From contig NZ_JAFCLG010000003.1 in the NCBI RefSeq assembly GCF_018129685.1, forward strand, positions 372,001 through 436,000: 64,000 bases of DNA, read 5' to 3'. Position numbers and translations under genes: made by a program. Shown piece after piece: positions 26,061-37,435 of this stretch. The DNA is from Bradyrhizobium manausense (lineage in GTDB: Bacteria; Pseudomonadota; Alphaproteobacteria; Rhizobiales; Xanthobacteraceae). The notes beneath the pieces are model-generated. The model saw only the letters and a list, made by a program, of their open reading frames with translations, was not told the origin of the DNA and ran no database searches. Every line of letters starts with the position of its first letter. Positions within the stretch are counted from its first letter, which is position 1.

Positions 26061-27379
26061 CCGGTCTTGATCGCACCCAGACGCCGAAGACGCGCCCGAT
26101 GCCGCACAAGCGCGGTGGCCTCGTCGCCTGCCTCGACATCGGCACCAGCAAGATCGCCTGCATGATCGCCCGCCTGAAGCCGTCGGCGCCGAGCGAAGCC
26201 CTGCAAGGCCGTACCCATGCGGTGGAGCTGATCGGTTACAGCCAGATCCAGTCGCGCGGCATGAAGGCCGGCGCGGTGGTCGATCTCGGCGAATGCGAGC
26301 AGGCGGTCCGCCAGGCCGTCGGGCTTGCCGAGAAAATGGCCAAGGTGCGGGTCGAGTCCGTGCTGCTGTCGGTCTCCGGTGGCCGGCTCTCCGGCCAGCT
26401 CGTCGAAGCTGCCGCCGATATCCGCGGCGGCGCGGTGACGCCGGCCGATGTCAGCCGCGTCACCTCCACCGGCATGCGCCACGCCACCGGCGAGGGCCGC
26501 ACCGTGCTGCACGCGCTGCCGGTCGGCTACACGCTCGACGGCGTCAAGGGCATCCGCGATCCCCGCGGCATGGTTGCCCATCAATTCGGTGTCGACATGA
26601 ACGTCGTCACCTGCGACGCCACGGTGGCGCGAAACCTGATGCTGGCGGTGGAACGCTGCCATCTCAACGTCGAAGCCATGGCGGCGAGCCCCTATGTGGC
26701 CGGCCTGTCGGTGCTCACCGACGACGAGGCCGATCTCGGCGCCGCCGTCGTCGAGATGGGGGCGGGCACCACCACCATCGCGGTCTATTCGGGAGGCCGC
26801 TTCGTGCACGCGGCCGGTTTTGCGGTCGGCGGGCAACACATCACGATGGATCTTGCGCGCGGACTCTCGGCGACCATTGCCGATGCCGAGCGAATCAAGA
26901 CGTTATACGGCACCGTCATCACCGGCGGATCGGACTCGCGTGAGCTGATGTCTGTACCGACAGCCGGTGACGACCAGGATCTGCCGCAGATCGTTTCGCG
27001 CGCCACCATCGCCAACATCGTCAAGCACCGTGCCGAGGAAGTCTTCGAAATGGTTCGGGACAAGTTGAAGGATTCGCCGTTCGCCGCCGAGCCCAAGGGC
27101 CGTGTCGTGCTCTCCGGCGGCGCCTCGCAGCTCACCGGCCTCGTCGAGCTCGGAACGCAGATTCTCGGCCGGCCCGTGCGGGTCGGGCGTCCGCTCGGTT
27201 TCGGCCGCTTGCCCAACGAGGCGAAGAACGCCGCGTTCGCGGTGCCGGCCGGTCTTCTCGTCTACCCGCAATATGTCCACCAGGAACATGTCGAACCGCG
27301 GCATACGCGGCAGCAGGTCAGGACAGGGACGGGCGGTTATTTCGGAAAGGTCGGACGATGGCTACGCGAGGGCTTTTGA
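26057..27379 (+). CDS. ftsA: Cell division protein FtsA
   Basis: A 440-residue actin-like ATPase that tethers FtsZ to the membrane. Phosphate-1 motif LVACLDIGTSKIACMIA near residue 24, the SHS2-type 1C domain around residues 95-175, phosphate-2 AAVVEMGAGTTTIAVYSGG near 230, and VVLSGGASQLTGL near 350. The C-terminal amphipathic tail KVGRWLREGF is the membrane-binding helix. Overlaps ftsQ by ATGA. Confidence 0.96.
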   Translation: MTGLDRTQTPKTRPMPHKRGGLVACLDIGTSKIACMIARLKPSAPSEALQGRTHAVELIGYSQIQSRGMKAGAVVDLGECEQAVRQAVGLAEKMAKVRVESVLLSVSGGRLSGQLVEAAADIRGGAVTPADVSRVTSTGMRHATGEGRTVLHALPVGYTLDGVKGIRDPRGMVAHQFGVDMNVVTCDATVARNLMLAVERCHLNVEAMAASPYVAGLSVLTDDEADLGAAVVEMGAGTTTIAVYSGGRFVHAAGFAVGGQHITMDLARGLSATIADAERIKTLYGTVITGGSDSRELMSVPTAGDDQDLPQIVSRATIANIVKHRAEEVFEMVRDKLKDSPFAAEPKGRVVLSGGASQLTGLVELGTQILGRPVRVGRPLGFGRLPNEAKNAAFAVPAGLLVYPQYVHQEHVEPRHTRQQVRTGTGGYFGKVGRWLREGF

Positions 27380-27466
27380 TGACCGCTTTCCGCAAATGTC
27401 TGATTTCACCAACTCCCGCGGCCGCAGGCCGGGGCGAACCCACGCGCGCGTGATCGAGAGGCAAAC

Positions 27467-29266
27467 ATGACCATCAGCATCAATGTTCCTGATATTCACG
27501 AGTTGAAGCCCCGCATCACCGTGTTCGGCGTCGGTGGCGCCGGCGGCAACGCCGTCAACAACATGATCACGGCGGGCCTGCAGGGCGTCGACTTCGTGGT
27601 CGCCAACACCGATGCGCAGGCGCTGACGATGTCGAAGGCGCAGCGCATCGTGCAGATGGGCACCGCGGTGACGCAAGGGCTCGGCGCGGGTTCGCAGCCG
27701 AACGTCGGCGCCGCCGCCGCCGAAGAGGTCATCGACGAGCTGCGCGACCATCTCTCGGGCGCCAACATGGTGTTCGTCACCGCCGGCATGGGTGGCGGCA
27801 CCGGCACCGGTGCTGCTCCCGTCATCGCCAAGACCGCGCGCGACATGGGCATCCTCACCGTCGGCGTCGTGACCAAGCCGTTCCACTTCGAGGGCGGCCG
27901 CCGCATGCGCACCGCCGAAGCCGGCATTGCCGAACTGCACAAGGTGGTCGACACGCTGCTCATCATCCCGAACCAGAACCTGTTCCGGGTCGCCAACGAA
28001 AAGACCACCTTCGCCGACGCCTTCGCGATGGCCGACCAGGTGCTCTACTCGGGCGTCGCCTGCATCACCGACCTGATGGTCAAGGAAGGCCTGATCAACC
28101 TCGACTTCGCCGACGTCAGGGCGGTGATGAGGGAAATGGGCAAGGCGATGATGGGAACGGGCGAAGCCTCCGGCGACAAGCGCGCGCTGACCGCTGCCGA
28201 AGCTGCGATCGCCAACCCGCTGATCGACGACAGTTCGATGAAGGGTGCCAAGGGCCTCCTGATCTCGATCACCGGCGGCAAGGACCTGACCCTGTTCGAG
28301 GTCGACGAAGCCGCGACCCGCATCCGCGAGGAAGTCGACCAGGACGCCAACATCATCGTCGGCGCCACCTTCGACGAAGCGCTCGATGGCCTGATCCGCG
28401 TCTCGGTCGTTGCCACCGGCATCGAGCAGGCCGCGATCGCCCGCAACAGCCAGGCCACCTCCGCTCCGGTCGCGAACGCCGCGCCGCAGCAGGTGCAGCA
28501 GGCTCCCGCGGCGCCAGCTGCTGCTGCGGAGAGCCGTCTCGCCGACCTGACCGCGCGCCTGCGCGCCGATAACCAGCGCCTGGCCGAGCGTGCCCAGAAG
28601 CTGGATGCGCAGATCCCGGCCGCCGCGCCTGTCGCGGCCGCGCCGGTCGCGCCGCGTCCGAACGTCGAGCGTGCTGCGCTCGCCGCCATCGCCGCCGCGG
28701 TTGCCGAGGTGCCGCAGGCCTCCGCGCCGCAGACCTACGGCGATGTGACCGTGCGCCCGATTGCGCAGAAGCCCACGCTGTTTCCGGAGCCCGAGCAGGC
28801 GCCGCTTGCCATGCAGGAGCCGATGACGCCGGAAACCTTCATCCCGCCGCAGGCCGAGCGTGCTCCGGCCCGTGCGCCGCGGATGCCGCGCCTCGATGAA
28901 CTGCCGATGCCGGCCCAGGCCGAGCTTCGTCAGGCCCGCGGCGAGGTCGAGGACGAAACGCCGCAGAAGACCCGCCTGTCGCTGCTCCAGCGCCTCGCCA
29001 ATGTCGGCCTCGGCCGTCGCGACGAGGAGACCGAGGCGCCGATCGCTGCCCGCGCGGCTGGTCCCGCCATGCCGGCGCTGCCCGATCGCAAGCCGCAGCG
29101 GACGGTGCAGCAGCAGATCGCAGCCAGCGAGCCGGTGTCGGAATATGCCCGCCGGCCCGCACCCCAGGGTCTGGACGCCCATGGCCGCCCGGCACCTGTT
29201 GCGCCGGCGCCACAGGGAGACGACCATCTTGATATCCCGGCCTTCCTGCGACGGCAGGCGACCTGA
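27467..29266 (+). CDS. ftsZ: Cell division protein FtsZ
   Basis: A 599-residue tubulin-like GTPase forming the division ring. The globular GTPase core is at residues 1-320, with the tubulin signature GGGTGTG at 109-115 and [14 protein letters not shown] near 20-33. Next comes a very long disordered linker (about 325-585) rich in Ala, Pro, Gln and Arg, then the C-terminal peptide DIPAFLRRQ that binds FtsA and other partners. The length fits alphaproteobacterial FtsZ with long linkers. A strong terminator lies 25 bp after the stop. Confidence 0.97.
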   Translation: MTISINVPDIHELKPRITVFGVGGAGGNAVNNMITAGLQGVDFVVANTDAQALTMSKAQRIVQMGTAVTQGLGAGSQPNVGAAAAEEVIDELRDHLSGANMVFVTAGMGGGTGTGAAPVIAKTARDMGILTVGVVTKPFHFEGGRRMRTAEAGIAELHKVVDTLLIIPNQNLFRVANEKTTFADAFAMADQVLYSGVACITDLMVKEGLINLDFADVRAVMREMGKAMMGTGEASGDKRALTAAEAAIANPLIDDSSMKGAKGLLISITGGKDLTLFEVDEAATRIREEVDQDANIIVGATFDEALDGLIRVSVVATGIEQAAIARNSQATSAPVANAAPQQVQQAPAAPAAAAESRLADLTARLRADNQRLAERAQKLDAQIPAAAPVAAAPVAPRPNVERAALAAIAAAVAEVPQASAPQTYGDVTVRPIAQKPTLFPEPEQAPLAMQEPMTPETFIPPQAERAPARAPRMPRLDELPMPAQAELRQARGEVEDETPQKTRLSLLQRLANVGLGRRDEETEAPIAARAAGPAMPALPDRKPQRTVQQQIAASEPVSEYARRPAPQGLDAHGRPAPVAPAPQGDDHLDIPAFLRRQAT

Positions 29267-29290
29267 GAATTGTTACAATAAGGCGGACAC

Positions 29291-29326
29291 AAAAAGGTCC
29301 CGGCGAGACGCTCGCCGGGACCTTTT
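29291..29326 (+). terminator. Rho-independent terminator after ftsZ
   Basis: AAAAAGGTCCCGGCGAG, loop ACG, CTCGCCGGGACCTTTT: a 12 bp GC-rich stem flanked by A and T runs, so it can work on both strands. It marks the 3' end of the division cluster. Confidence 0.9.
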
Positions 29327-29629
29327 CCGTGGTCCCGTAAATATCCGGGGTGCGCGCTCAAGCAACTGATTTTAAATCATTAATTACCTGTTCGGTGGTT
29401 CAGTAAAACCGCCGGTAACGGCCCCGGACCGAGGTGCAATTTGGTTAAGCCTTGGCGCGAATACGGCAGGTTTGGGGTAACAATCGGTAAAAAAGCGTGA
29501 GTTGGCGCTCTTTGAGGCAGTGACTATGGTTTGCCGTGACTTGGGGATACGGAGATTCGAGCGGTCGATCTCGATCGATCAGTTGGGTCTAGTATAAGTC
29601 GCAGTGGGTCGTAGTGGGGCGGGTTCCTG
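29327..29629. other. lpxC upstream region
   Basis: 303 bases between the ftsZ terminator and lpxC. It is locally AT-rich (29365-29400, 29475-29500) and must hold the lpxC promoter, but no -35/-10 pair stands out. No gene was found in it. Confidence 0.5.
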
Positions 29630-30592
29630 ATGAAATTTAGCCGGCAAACAACGCTTCGTGCGCAAGCCACCGTGGCCGGCGTCGGCGTTCATTCCGGTCT
29701 TCCCGTCACTCTCACGCTTGGGCCTGCACCAGTCGATGCGGGTCTTATTTTTGTCCGCACCGGGCTTGAGGGAAGTGACCGCGAGATTCAGGCGTCCGCC
29801 GAGCATGTGGTGGCTACCGATTTTGCGACTGTCCTCGGTGATCGCAATGGTCCGTTGATCTCCACCGCCGAGCATGTGCTTGCTGCGCTGCGGGGCATGG
29901 GTGTCGACAACGCCATCATCGAAGTCGATGGTCCCGAAGTGCCGATTATGGACGGCAGCGCCGCGGCCTTCATCGCCGCGATCGATCAGGCGGGCATTGT
30001 GAACCAGCCGGCGCAGCGCCGCTTTATCCAGGTTTTGAAGCCGATCGCGGTCAAGATGGGCGACTCCTTCGGTGAGATCCGCCCCTACGCGAGCGGTTTC
30101 CGCGCCGAGGTCGAGATCGACTTCACCAATCCCGTGATCGGCCAGCAGAGCTATGGCTTCGACGTCAACCCGGAACGTTTCCGCCGCGAAGTCGCTCGCG
30201 CCCGGACCTTCGGTCTGATGGGCGATGTCGCCAAGCTCTGGAGCGCTGGCTATGCGCTCGGCGCTTCTTTTGAAAATACCGTCGTGTTCGACGACGAGCG
30301 GCTGCTCAACACCGAGGGCCTGCGTTATGCCGACGAATGCGCCCGCCACAAGGTGCTCGACGCGATCGGCGATCTTGCGCTCGCCGGCCTGCCGCTGCTC
30401 GGCGCTTACCGCTCGGTGCGTGGTGGCCACAAGCTCAACCATGCCGTCCTGACCGCACTGCTCGCCGACCGCACCGCCTGGCGGGTGATCGAAGGCGAGG
30501 CAGCTCGCCGCACGGCGCGCCCTGTGGTCGAAGTTGGAAGCGGCATCGTCGGCGGCCGGATCGCCGCGGCCTACGGGCCGGACGTGTCCTGA
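29630..30592 (+). CDS. lpxC: UDP-3-O-acyl-N-acetylglucosamine deacetylase LpxC
   Basis: A 320-residue zinc deacetylase, the committed step of lipid A synthesis, cytoplasmic. Zinc and catalytic histidines are in STAEHVLAALRG (H82), GGHKLNHAV near residue 265 and the preceding HKVLDAIGDLALAG. The start KFSRQTTLRAQATVAGVGVHSG is typical. LpxC just downstream of ftsZ is the common arrangement in Proteobacteria. Confidence 0.96.
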   Translation: MKFSRQTTLRAQATVAGVGVHSGLPVTLTLGPAPVDAGLIFVRTGLEGSDREIQASAEHVVATDFATVLGDRNGPLISTAEHVLAALRGMGVDNAIIEVDGPEVPIMDGSAAAFIAAIDQAGIVNQPAQRRFIQVLKPIAVKMGDSFGEIRPYASGFRAEVEIDFTNPVIGQQSYGFDVNPERFRREVARARTFGLMGDVAKLWSAGYALGASFENTVVFDDERLLNTEGLRYADECARHKVLDAIGDLALAGLPLLGAYRSVRGGHKLNHAVLTALLADRTAWRVIEGEAARRTARPVVEVGSGIVGGRIAAAYGPDVS

Positions 30593-30836
30593 GCGCCAGC
30601 CGCAGCAGGCCATCAAGCCACGAATTCTCCGGGAAACTCCTGGTAACCATGATCCCCTAGGATTGCGGCAAGTTCGCCTTAATCCGGGCGGAATGCCTGC
30701 CTATCCGGTAGGTTAACGATCGATTTTCGGTTACACCGGCGTGGTCGCATGGCAGGCACCACGGTCACATTTCGCGCCCATGACGGGGATCTTGGGCCTG
30801 CGGACACCGCATCACAGGGCGTCAGGTCTTAAATCT

Positions 30837-31724
30837 ATGTCGGCACAGCGTATGACGCGCGGATATCTCTCGATTTCATCTCAAGCCCGCAGGCTGCTTC
30901 AGGCGGCAAGCCTGTTCCTGCTCGCCGTGCCGCTGGCTGGCTGCGGCACCGGCTCTCTCTGGGACAAGTTCACCAACAAGGACGACACCTTCGTCGAGGA
31001 GCCCGCCGACAAGATCTACAATGAGGGCCTGTACCTCATGAACGAAAAGAAGGACATGAAGGCGGCGAACAAGAAGTTCGAAGAGGTCGACCGCCAGCAT
31101 CCTTATTCCGACTGGGCGCGCAAATCGCTGCTGATGTCGGCCTACGCGTCTTACCAGGGCGGCGACTATGACAGCTGCATCGGTGCTGCGACCCGCTACG
31201 TCACCCTGCATCCCGGCAGCCCGGACGCCGCTTATGCGCAATATTTGATAGCCGCCTCGCACTACGACCAGATCCCGGACATCAATCGCGACCAGGGCCG
31301 CACCGAGAAGGCGATCGCTTCGCTGGAAGAGGTGGTGCGCAAATATCCGACGTCCGAATATGCGACCTCCGCCAAGGCCAAGATCGAGGGCGCCCGCGAT
31401 CAGCTCGCCGGCAAGGAAATGTCCGTCGGGCGCTACTACATGCAGAAGCGCGACTACACGGCCGCGATCAACCGCTACAAGGCCGTGGTGACGCAATACC
31501 AGACCACCCGCCACGTCGAGGAGGCGCTTTACCGCCTCACCGAGGCTTATATGTCGATCGGCATCGTCGGCGAGGCCCAGACCGCCGCCGCCGTGCTCGG
31601 CCACAATTTTCCTGACAGCCGCTGGTACAAGGACGCCTATAATCTTGTAAAATCCGGCGGTCTCGAGCCGAGCGAGAATCAGGGGTCCTGGATCAGCCAG
31701 ACCTTCAAGAAGATAGGCCTCTAG
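30837..31724 (+). CDS. bamD: Outer membrane assembly lipoprotein BamD
   Basis: A 295-residue periplasmic lipoprotein of the BAM complex that folds outer-membrane proteins. A lipoprotein signal ends in LAGC with the acylated cysteine at about residue 36, followed by five TPR-like repeats (for example YNEGLYLMNEKKDMKAANKKF). The ATG at 30837 is chosen; ATG 30852 is possible. The frame is open further upstream, but that would precede the signal peptide. Confidence 0.93.
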   Translation: MSAQRMTRGYLSISSQARRLLQAASLFLLAVPLAGCGTGSLWDKFTNKDDTFVEEPADKIYNEGLYLMNEKKDMKAANKKFEEVDRQHPYSDWARKSLLMSAYASYQGGDYDSCIGAATRYVTLHPGSPDAAYAQYLIAASHYDQIPDINRDQGRTEKAIASLEEVVRKYPTSEYATSAKAKIEGARDQLAGKEMSVGRYYMQKRDYTAAINRYKAVVTQYQTTRHVEEALYRLTEAYMSIGIVGEAQTAAAVLGHNFPDSRWYKDAYNLVKSGGLEPSENQGSWISQTFKKIGL

Positions 31725-31748
31725 GTCTCGGCGAGGAAATCTGGTTCC

Positions 31749-33422
31749 ATGCTGGCGCGTCTGTCGATCCGTGACATCGTCCTGATCGAACGGCTCGATA
31801 TCGAATTCGCCACCGGGCTTGCGGTTTTGACCGGCGAGACCGGTGCGGGCAAATCCATCCTGCTCGATGCCTTTGCACTGGCTCTCGGCGGCCGCGGTGA
31901 CGCCGGCCTCGTGCGCCACGGCGCGGAGCAGGGGCAGGTCACCGCCGTCTTCGATATCCCCAAGAATCACCCCGCAGCAAAGATCCTCGCCGAGAACGGT
32001 CTCGACGATACCGGCGAGATGATCCTGCGCCGGGTCCAGCTCTCCGACGGGCGCACCCGCGCCTTCATCAACGACCAGTCGATCAGCGTGCAGACGTTGA
32101 AGGCAGTCGGCGCCGCGCTGGTCGAGATCCACGGCCAGCATGACGAGCGCGCGCTGGTCGATGCCGCCACCCATCGTCGCCTGCTCGATGCCTTCTCCGG
32201 CCTCGAAAAGGACGTAGCCGGCGTGGAAGCGCTCTGGGACGCGCGCCGTACCGCCAACACCGAGCTCGAAGAGCACCGCGCCGGCATGGAGCGTGCCGCG
32301 CGCGAGGCCGATTATCTGCGCCATGCCTCCGACGAGCTGAAGCAGCTTGCACCGAAGGACGGCGAGGAAACCTCGCTTGCCAATCGCCGTACCACCATGA
32401 TGCAGGGCGAGAAGATCGCCTCCGACCTGCGCGAGGCGCAGGAGGTCGTCGGCGGCCACAATTCGCCCGTTTCGGCCTTGGCCGCCGCCGTGCGCAGGCT
32501 GGAGCGTCGCGGCGTCAACTCGCCGGCGCTGGTCGAGCCCGCCGTGAAGGCGATCGATGTCGCGATCAATGCCCTGGAGGAGGCTGACCAGCATCTCCTG
32601 GCGGCGCTCGCCGCAACCGATTTCGATCCGGCCGAGCTGGAGCGCATCGAGGAGAGGTTGTTCGCGCTGCGCGCCGCCTCGCGCAAATATTCGACGCCGG
32701 TCGATGGCCTCGCCGCGCTCGCGGCCAAATATGCCGCGGACGTCGTGCTGATCGATGCCGGCGCCTCGCGTCTGAAAAAGCTGGAGCAGGCCGCGATCGA
32801 GGCAGATAGCCGCTATGCGGCTGCTGCGAAAAAGCTCTCCGCGGCGCGGCAGAAATCGGCCGAGAAGCTCAACAAGGCCGTCAACGCCGAGCTTGCGCCG
32901 CTCAAGCTCGAACGCGCGAAATTCATCACCCAGGTCACGACCGACGAGGCCGCGCCCGGACCGCAGGGATTTGATCGCGTTGAGTTCTGGGTGCAGACCA
33001 ATCCGGGCACCAAGCCAGGTCCGATGATGAAGGTCGCCTCCGGCGGCGAGCTCTCGCGCTTCCTGCTGGCGCTCAAGGTCGTGCTGTCCGACCGCGGCTC
33101 CGCGCCGACGCTCGTGTTCGACGAGATCGATACCGGCGTCGGTGGCGCGGTCGCGGACGCGATCGGCGCTCGGCTGGCCCGGCTTGCCGGGAAGGTGCAA
33201 GTGATGGCCGTGACCCACGCCCCGCAAGTTGCCGCTCGCGCCGACCAGCATCTGCTGATCTCCAAGGATGCGCTGGACAAGGGCAAGCGTGTCGCCACCC
33301 GCGTCAACGCGCTCGCCGCCGACCACCGCCGCGAAGAAATCGCCCGCATGCTCGCCGGCGCCGAGATCACGGCCGAGGCACGGGCGGCAGCGGACCGGCT
33401 GCTCAAGGCGGCGACGGCCTAG
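31749..33422 (+). CDS. recN: DNA repair protein RecN
   Basis: A 557-residue SMC-like ATPase for double-strand break repair, cytoplasmic. The N-terminal ATP loop GETGAGKSILLDAF is at residues 29-42, the central part is coiled coil (about 150-370), and the C-terminal half has the ABC signature KVASGGELSRFLLALK, Walker B VFDEIDTGVGG and the H-loop AVTHAPQVAA. Preceded by bamD at 24 bp. Confidence 0.96.
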   Translation: MLARLSIRDIVLIERLDIEFATGLAVLTGETGAGKSILLDAFALALGGRGDAGLVRHGAEQGQVTAVFDIPKNHPAAKILAENGLDDTGEMILRRVQLSDGRTRAFINDQSISVQTLKAVGAALVEIHGQHDERALVDAATHRRLLDAFSGLEKDVAGVEALWDARRTANTELEEHRAGMERAAREADYLRHASDELKQLAPKDGEETSLANRRTTMMQGEKIASDLREAQEVVGGHNSPVSALAAAVRRLERRGVNSPALVEPAVKAIDVAINALEEADQHLLAALAATDFDPAELERIEERLFALRAASRKYSTPVDGLAALAAKYAADVVLIDAGASRLKKLEQAAIEADSRYAAAAKKLSAARQKSAEKLNKAVNAELAPLKLERAKFITQVTTDEAAPGPQGFDRVEFWVQTNPGTKPGPMMKVASGGELSRFLLALKVVLSDRGSAPTLVFDEIDTGVGGAVADAIGARLARLAGKVQVMAVTHAPQVAARADQHLLISKDALDKGKRVATRVNALAADHRREEIARMLAGAEITAEARAAADRLLKAATA

Positions 33423-33428
33423 TTTTCG

Positions 33429-35730
<2,302 letters not shown>

Positions 35731-35740
35731 GGTCTCTCTC

Positions 35741-35827
35741 CGTCATTGCGAGGAGCTCTTGCGACGAAGCAATCCAATCTGTCACCGCCGAGGTAGTCTG
35801 GATTGCTTCGCTGCGCCCGCAATGACG
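35741..35827. repeat. Palindromic repeat (second copy of the 19651 family)
   Basis: CGTCATTGCGAGGAGC..GACGAAGCAATCCA pairs with CTGGATTGCTTCGC..CGCAATGACG. It separates the convergent ligA and transporter genes. Confidence 0.8.
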
Positions 35828-35847
35828 GGGAGAGGGCCTGCCCCCCT

Positions 35848-37128
35848 TCACATCATCCCCGTCTCTTCCTCTTCCGCCTGTTCGATCAGTTCGTCGCTCA
35901 CCACGAGCTCGCGGCGAGGAACGACGAAGATCATCATGCAGGCGCAGAGCAGCGAGATCGCCAGCACCGCGGACGTCAGCGGCAGCGTCGTTGCGGAGTG
36001 GCCGCCGAGATAGGCGCCGAATTGCGACATCAGTGCGCCGATGCCTTGCTGCAGGAAGCCCATCGCGCCCGACGCGGTACCGGCGGCTTCAGGGCGGATG
36101 CTGATGGCGCCGGCGGCGGAATTCGCCATCACGAAGGCATTGCCGACCATCACGATCATCTGCGTGCCAAAGAGCCAGCCAGGTGCTTCGTTCCAGCCGG
36201 TGAAGCTCCAGAGCAGGTTCAAGAGGCTGCCGCAGAGCTGCAGGCCCAGCCCGAACCAGATCAGCTTCTCCAGCGAGTGCCGCGGCGCGAAGCGCACGCA
36301 GAGCAGATTGCCGACCAGATACGCAAATCCCGTCGTGGCGAACCAGGCGCCATATTCGGCGCTGGTCCGGCCCATCTGGGTCACCACGATGTAGGGACCG
36401 CCGCCGGCGAAGGTGAAGATGATCTGCGAGGCCAGCACCTGGCACATGACATAGCCGATGAAGGCGCGGCTCTTGATCAGGCTGCCGACGTCGTTGCGAA
36501 AGCCGCCGCTGCCGACTGCACGGTCGCGGCGCGTCTCGGGCAACGCGATCGCAATGCCGACAGAGACCGCGAGCGCGCCGATCGTGACCGCGTAGAAGAT
36601 CGCGCGCCAGCCGAACGCGGTCTCGATCAGGCCGCCGGTGAGCGGCGAGACCATCTGGCCGATCATCAGGGCGGCGACCACCAGGCTGATCATGGAGGCG
36701 ACACGGTCGCGCTCGTAGATGTCGCGGATGATGGCGCGGCTGATCACCATGCCGGAGGCGCCGCCAAGCGCCTGGAAGAAGCGTGCCGCGATCAGCTGCG
36801 GCAGGGTTTCGGCGAAGATGCAGGCGACGCTCGCCGCGACCATCAGCGCGAGGCCACCAAGCAGCACCGGGCGCCGGCCAAACCTGTCCGACAACGGCCC
36901 CATGATCAGCTGCGACAGCGCGATGCCGACCATGTAGAGCGACACCGTCATCTGCGCGATCGAGATGTCGCGTCCGAACGTCGTCGCCAGCACCGGCAGC
37001 GCCGGCACCAGAATGTAGAGCGAAATCGGCGCGATCCCGGTCATGACGACGAGCAACAGCAACACCACGCGCGAGGTCGCGATGTCCTTGTTCGCCGCTT
37101 CCGGCGGCTTGCTGATCATGCCGTGCAT
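35848..37128 (-). CDS. Bcr/CflA family MFS multidrug exporter
   Basis: A 426-residue inner-membrane transporter with twelve predicted helices. The motif GPLSDRFGRRPVLLGG (MFS motif A, loop 2-3) is near residue 80, and the group's TGIAPISLYILVPALP in helix 1 fits drug resistance transporter Bcr/CflA. Start: ATG at 37128 (MHGMISK); ATG 37119 possible. The frame stays open upstream into the repeat region. Substrate unknown. Confidence 0.88.
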   Translation of the reverse strand: MHGMISKPPEAANKDIATSRVVLLLLVVMTGIAPISLYILVPALPVLATTFGRDISIAQMTVSLYMVGIALSQLIMGPLSDRFGRRPVLLGGLALMVAASVACIFAETLPQLIAARFFQALGGASGMVISRAIIRDIYERDRVASMISLVVAALMIGQMVSPLTGGLIETAFGWRAIFYAVTIGALAVSVGIAIALPETRRDRAVGSGGFRNDVGSLIKSRAFIGYVMCQVLASQIIFTFAGGGPYIVVTQMGRTSAEYGAWFATTGFAYLVGNLLCVRFAPRHSLEKLIWFGLGLQLCGSLLNLLWSFTGWNEAPGWLFGTQMIVMVGNAFVMANSAAGAISIRPEAAGTASGAMGFLQQGIGALMSQFGAYLGGHSATTLPLTSAVLAISLLCACMMIFVVPRRELVVSDELIEQAEEEETGMM

Positions 37129-37435
37129 GCGCGTCCGTCTTTCGAGTTCGAGGCGGACTGTAGCGTGTTCGCACAAGACCGAAATCGGCGTTTCGGAATG
37201 CGGCCATACGGATTTTGGGACGGTTATGACGAGGGCGCGATGGCGACTGATTGGGCGTGCTTCAAGCCACAAATCCGGTGTCATCGCCCGGCTTGACGGG
37301 GCGATCCAGTAGGCCGCGGCCTCTCCGCATACGTTTCTGTCTCTGGAATACTGGATTCCCCGCTTTCGCGGGGAATGACAGCGAAGGGCGGAGAAAGAGC
37401 CTTGCGCTGGTCGCGTGGCGCTATACGGGCAAGGC
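37129..37435. other. Intergenic region between two minus-strand genes
   Basis: 307 bases holding the palindromic repeat at 37280-37380 and the transporter's promoter region. No gene is evident. Confidence 0.5.
37280..37380. repeat. Palindromic repeat (relative of 18282-18386)
   Basis: GTCATCGCCCGGCTTGACGGGGCGATCCAGTA on the left; CTGGATTCCCC-GCTTTCGCGGGGAATGACA on the right (split over 37351-37380). The halves pair through CTGGAT/ATCCAG-type arms. It is related in layout and partly in sequence to the repeat before ftsW. Confidence 0.7.

Noticed and set aside
29401..29500. TTAAGCCTTGG and similar words as a CtrA box for lpxC
   Set aside because: They do not match TTAA-N7-TTAA in either orientation.
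30876..33326. An 816-codon open frame on the minus strand opposite bamD and recN, and similar long antisense frames elsewhere (for example 25805-26839, 47692-49665)
   Set aside because: They mirror real genes codon for codon in a high-GC genome, have Arg/Asp/Gly-rich composition without domains, and lack ribosome sites.
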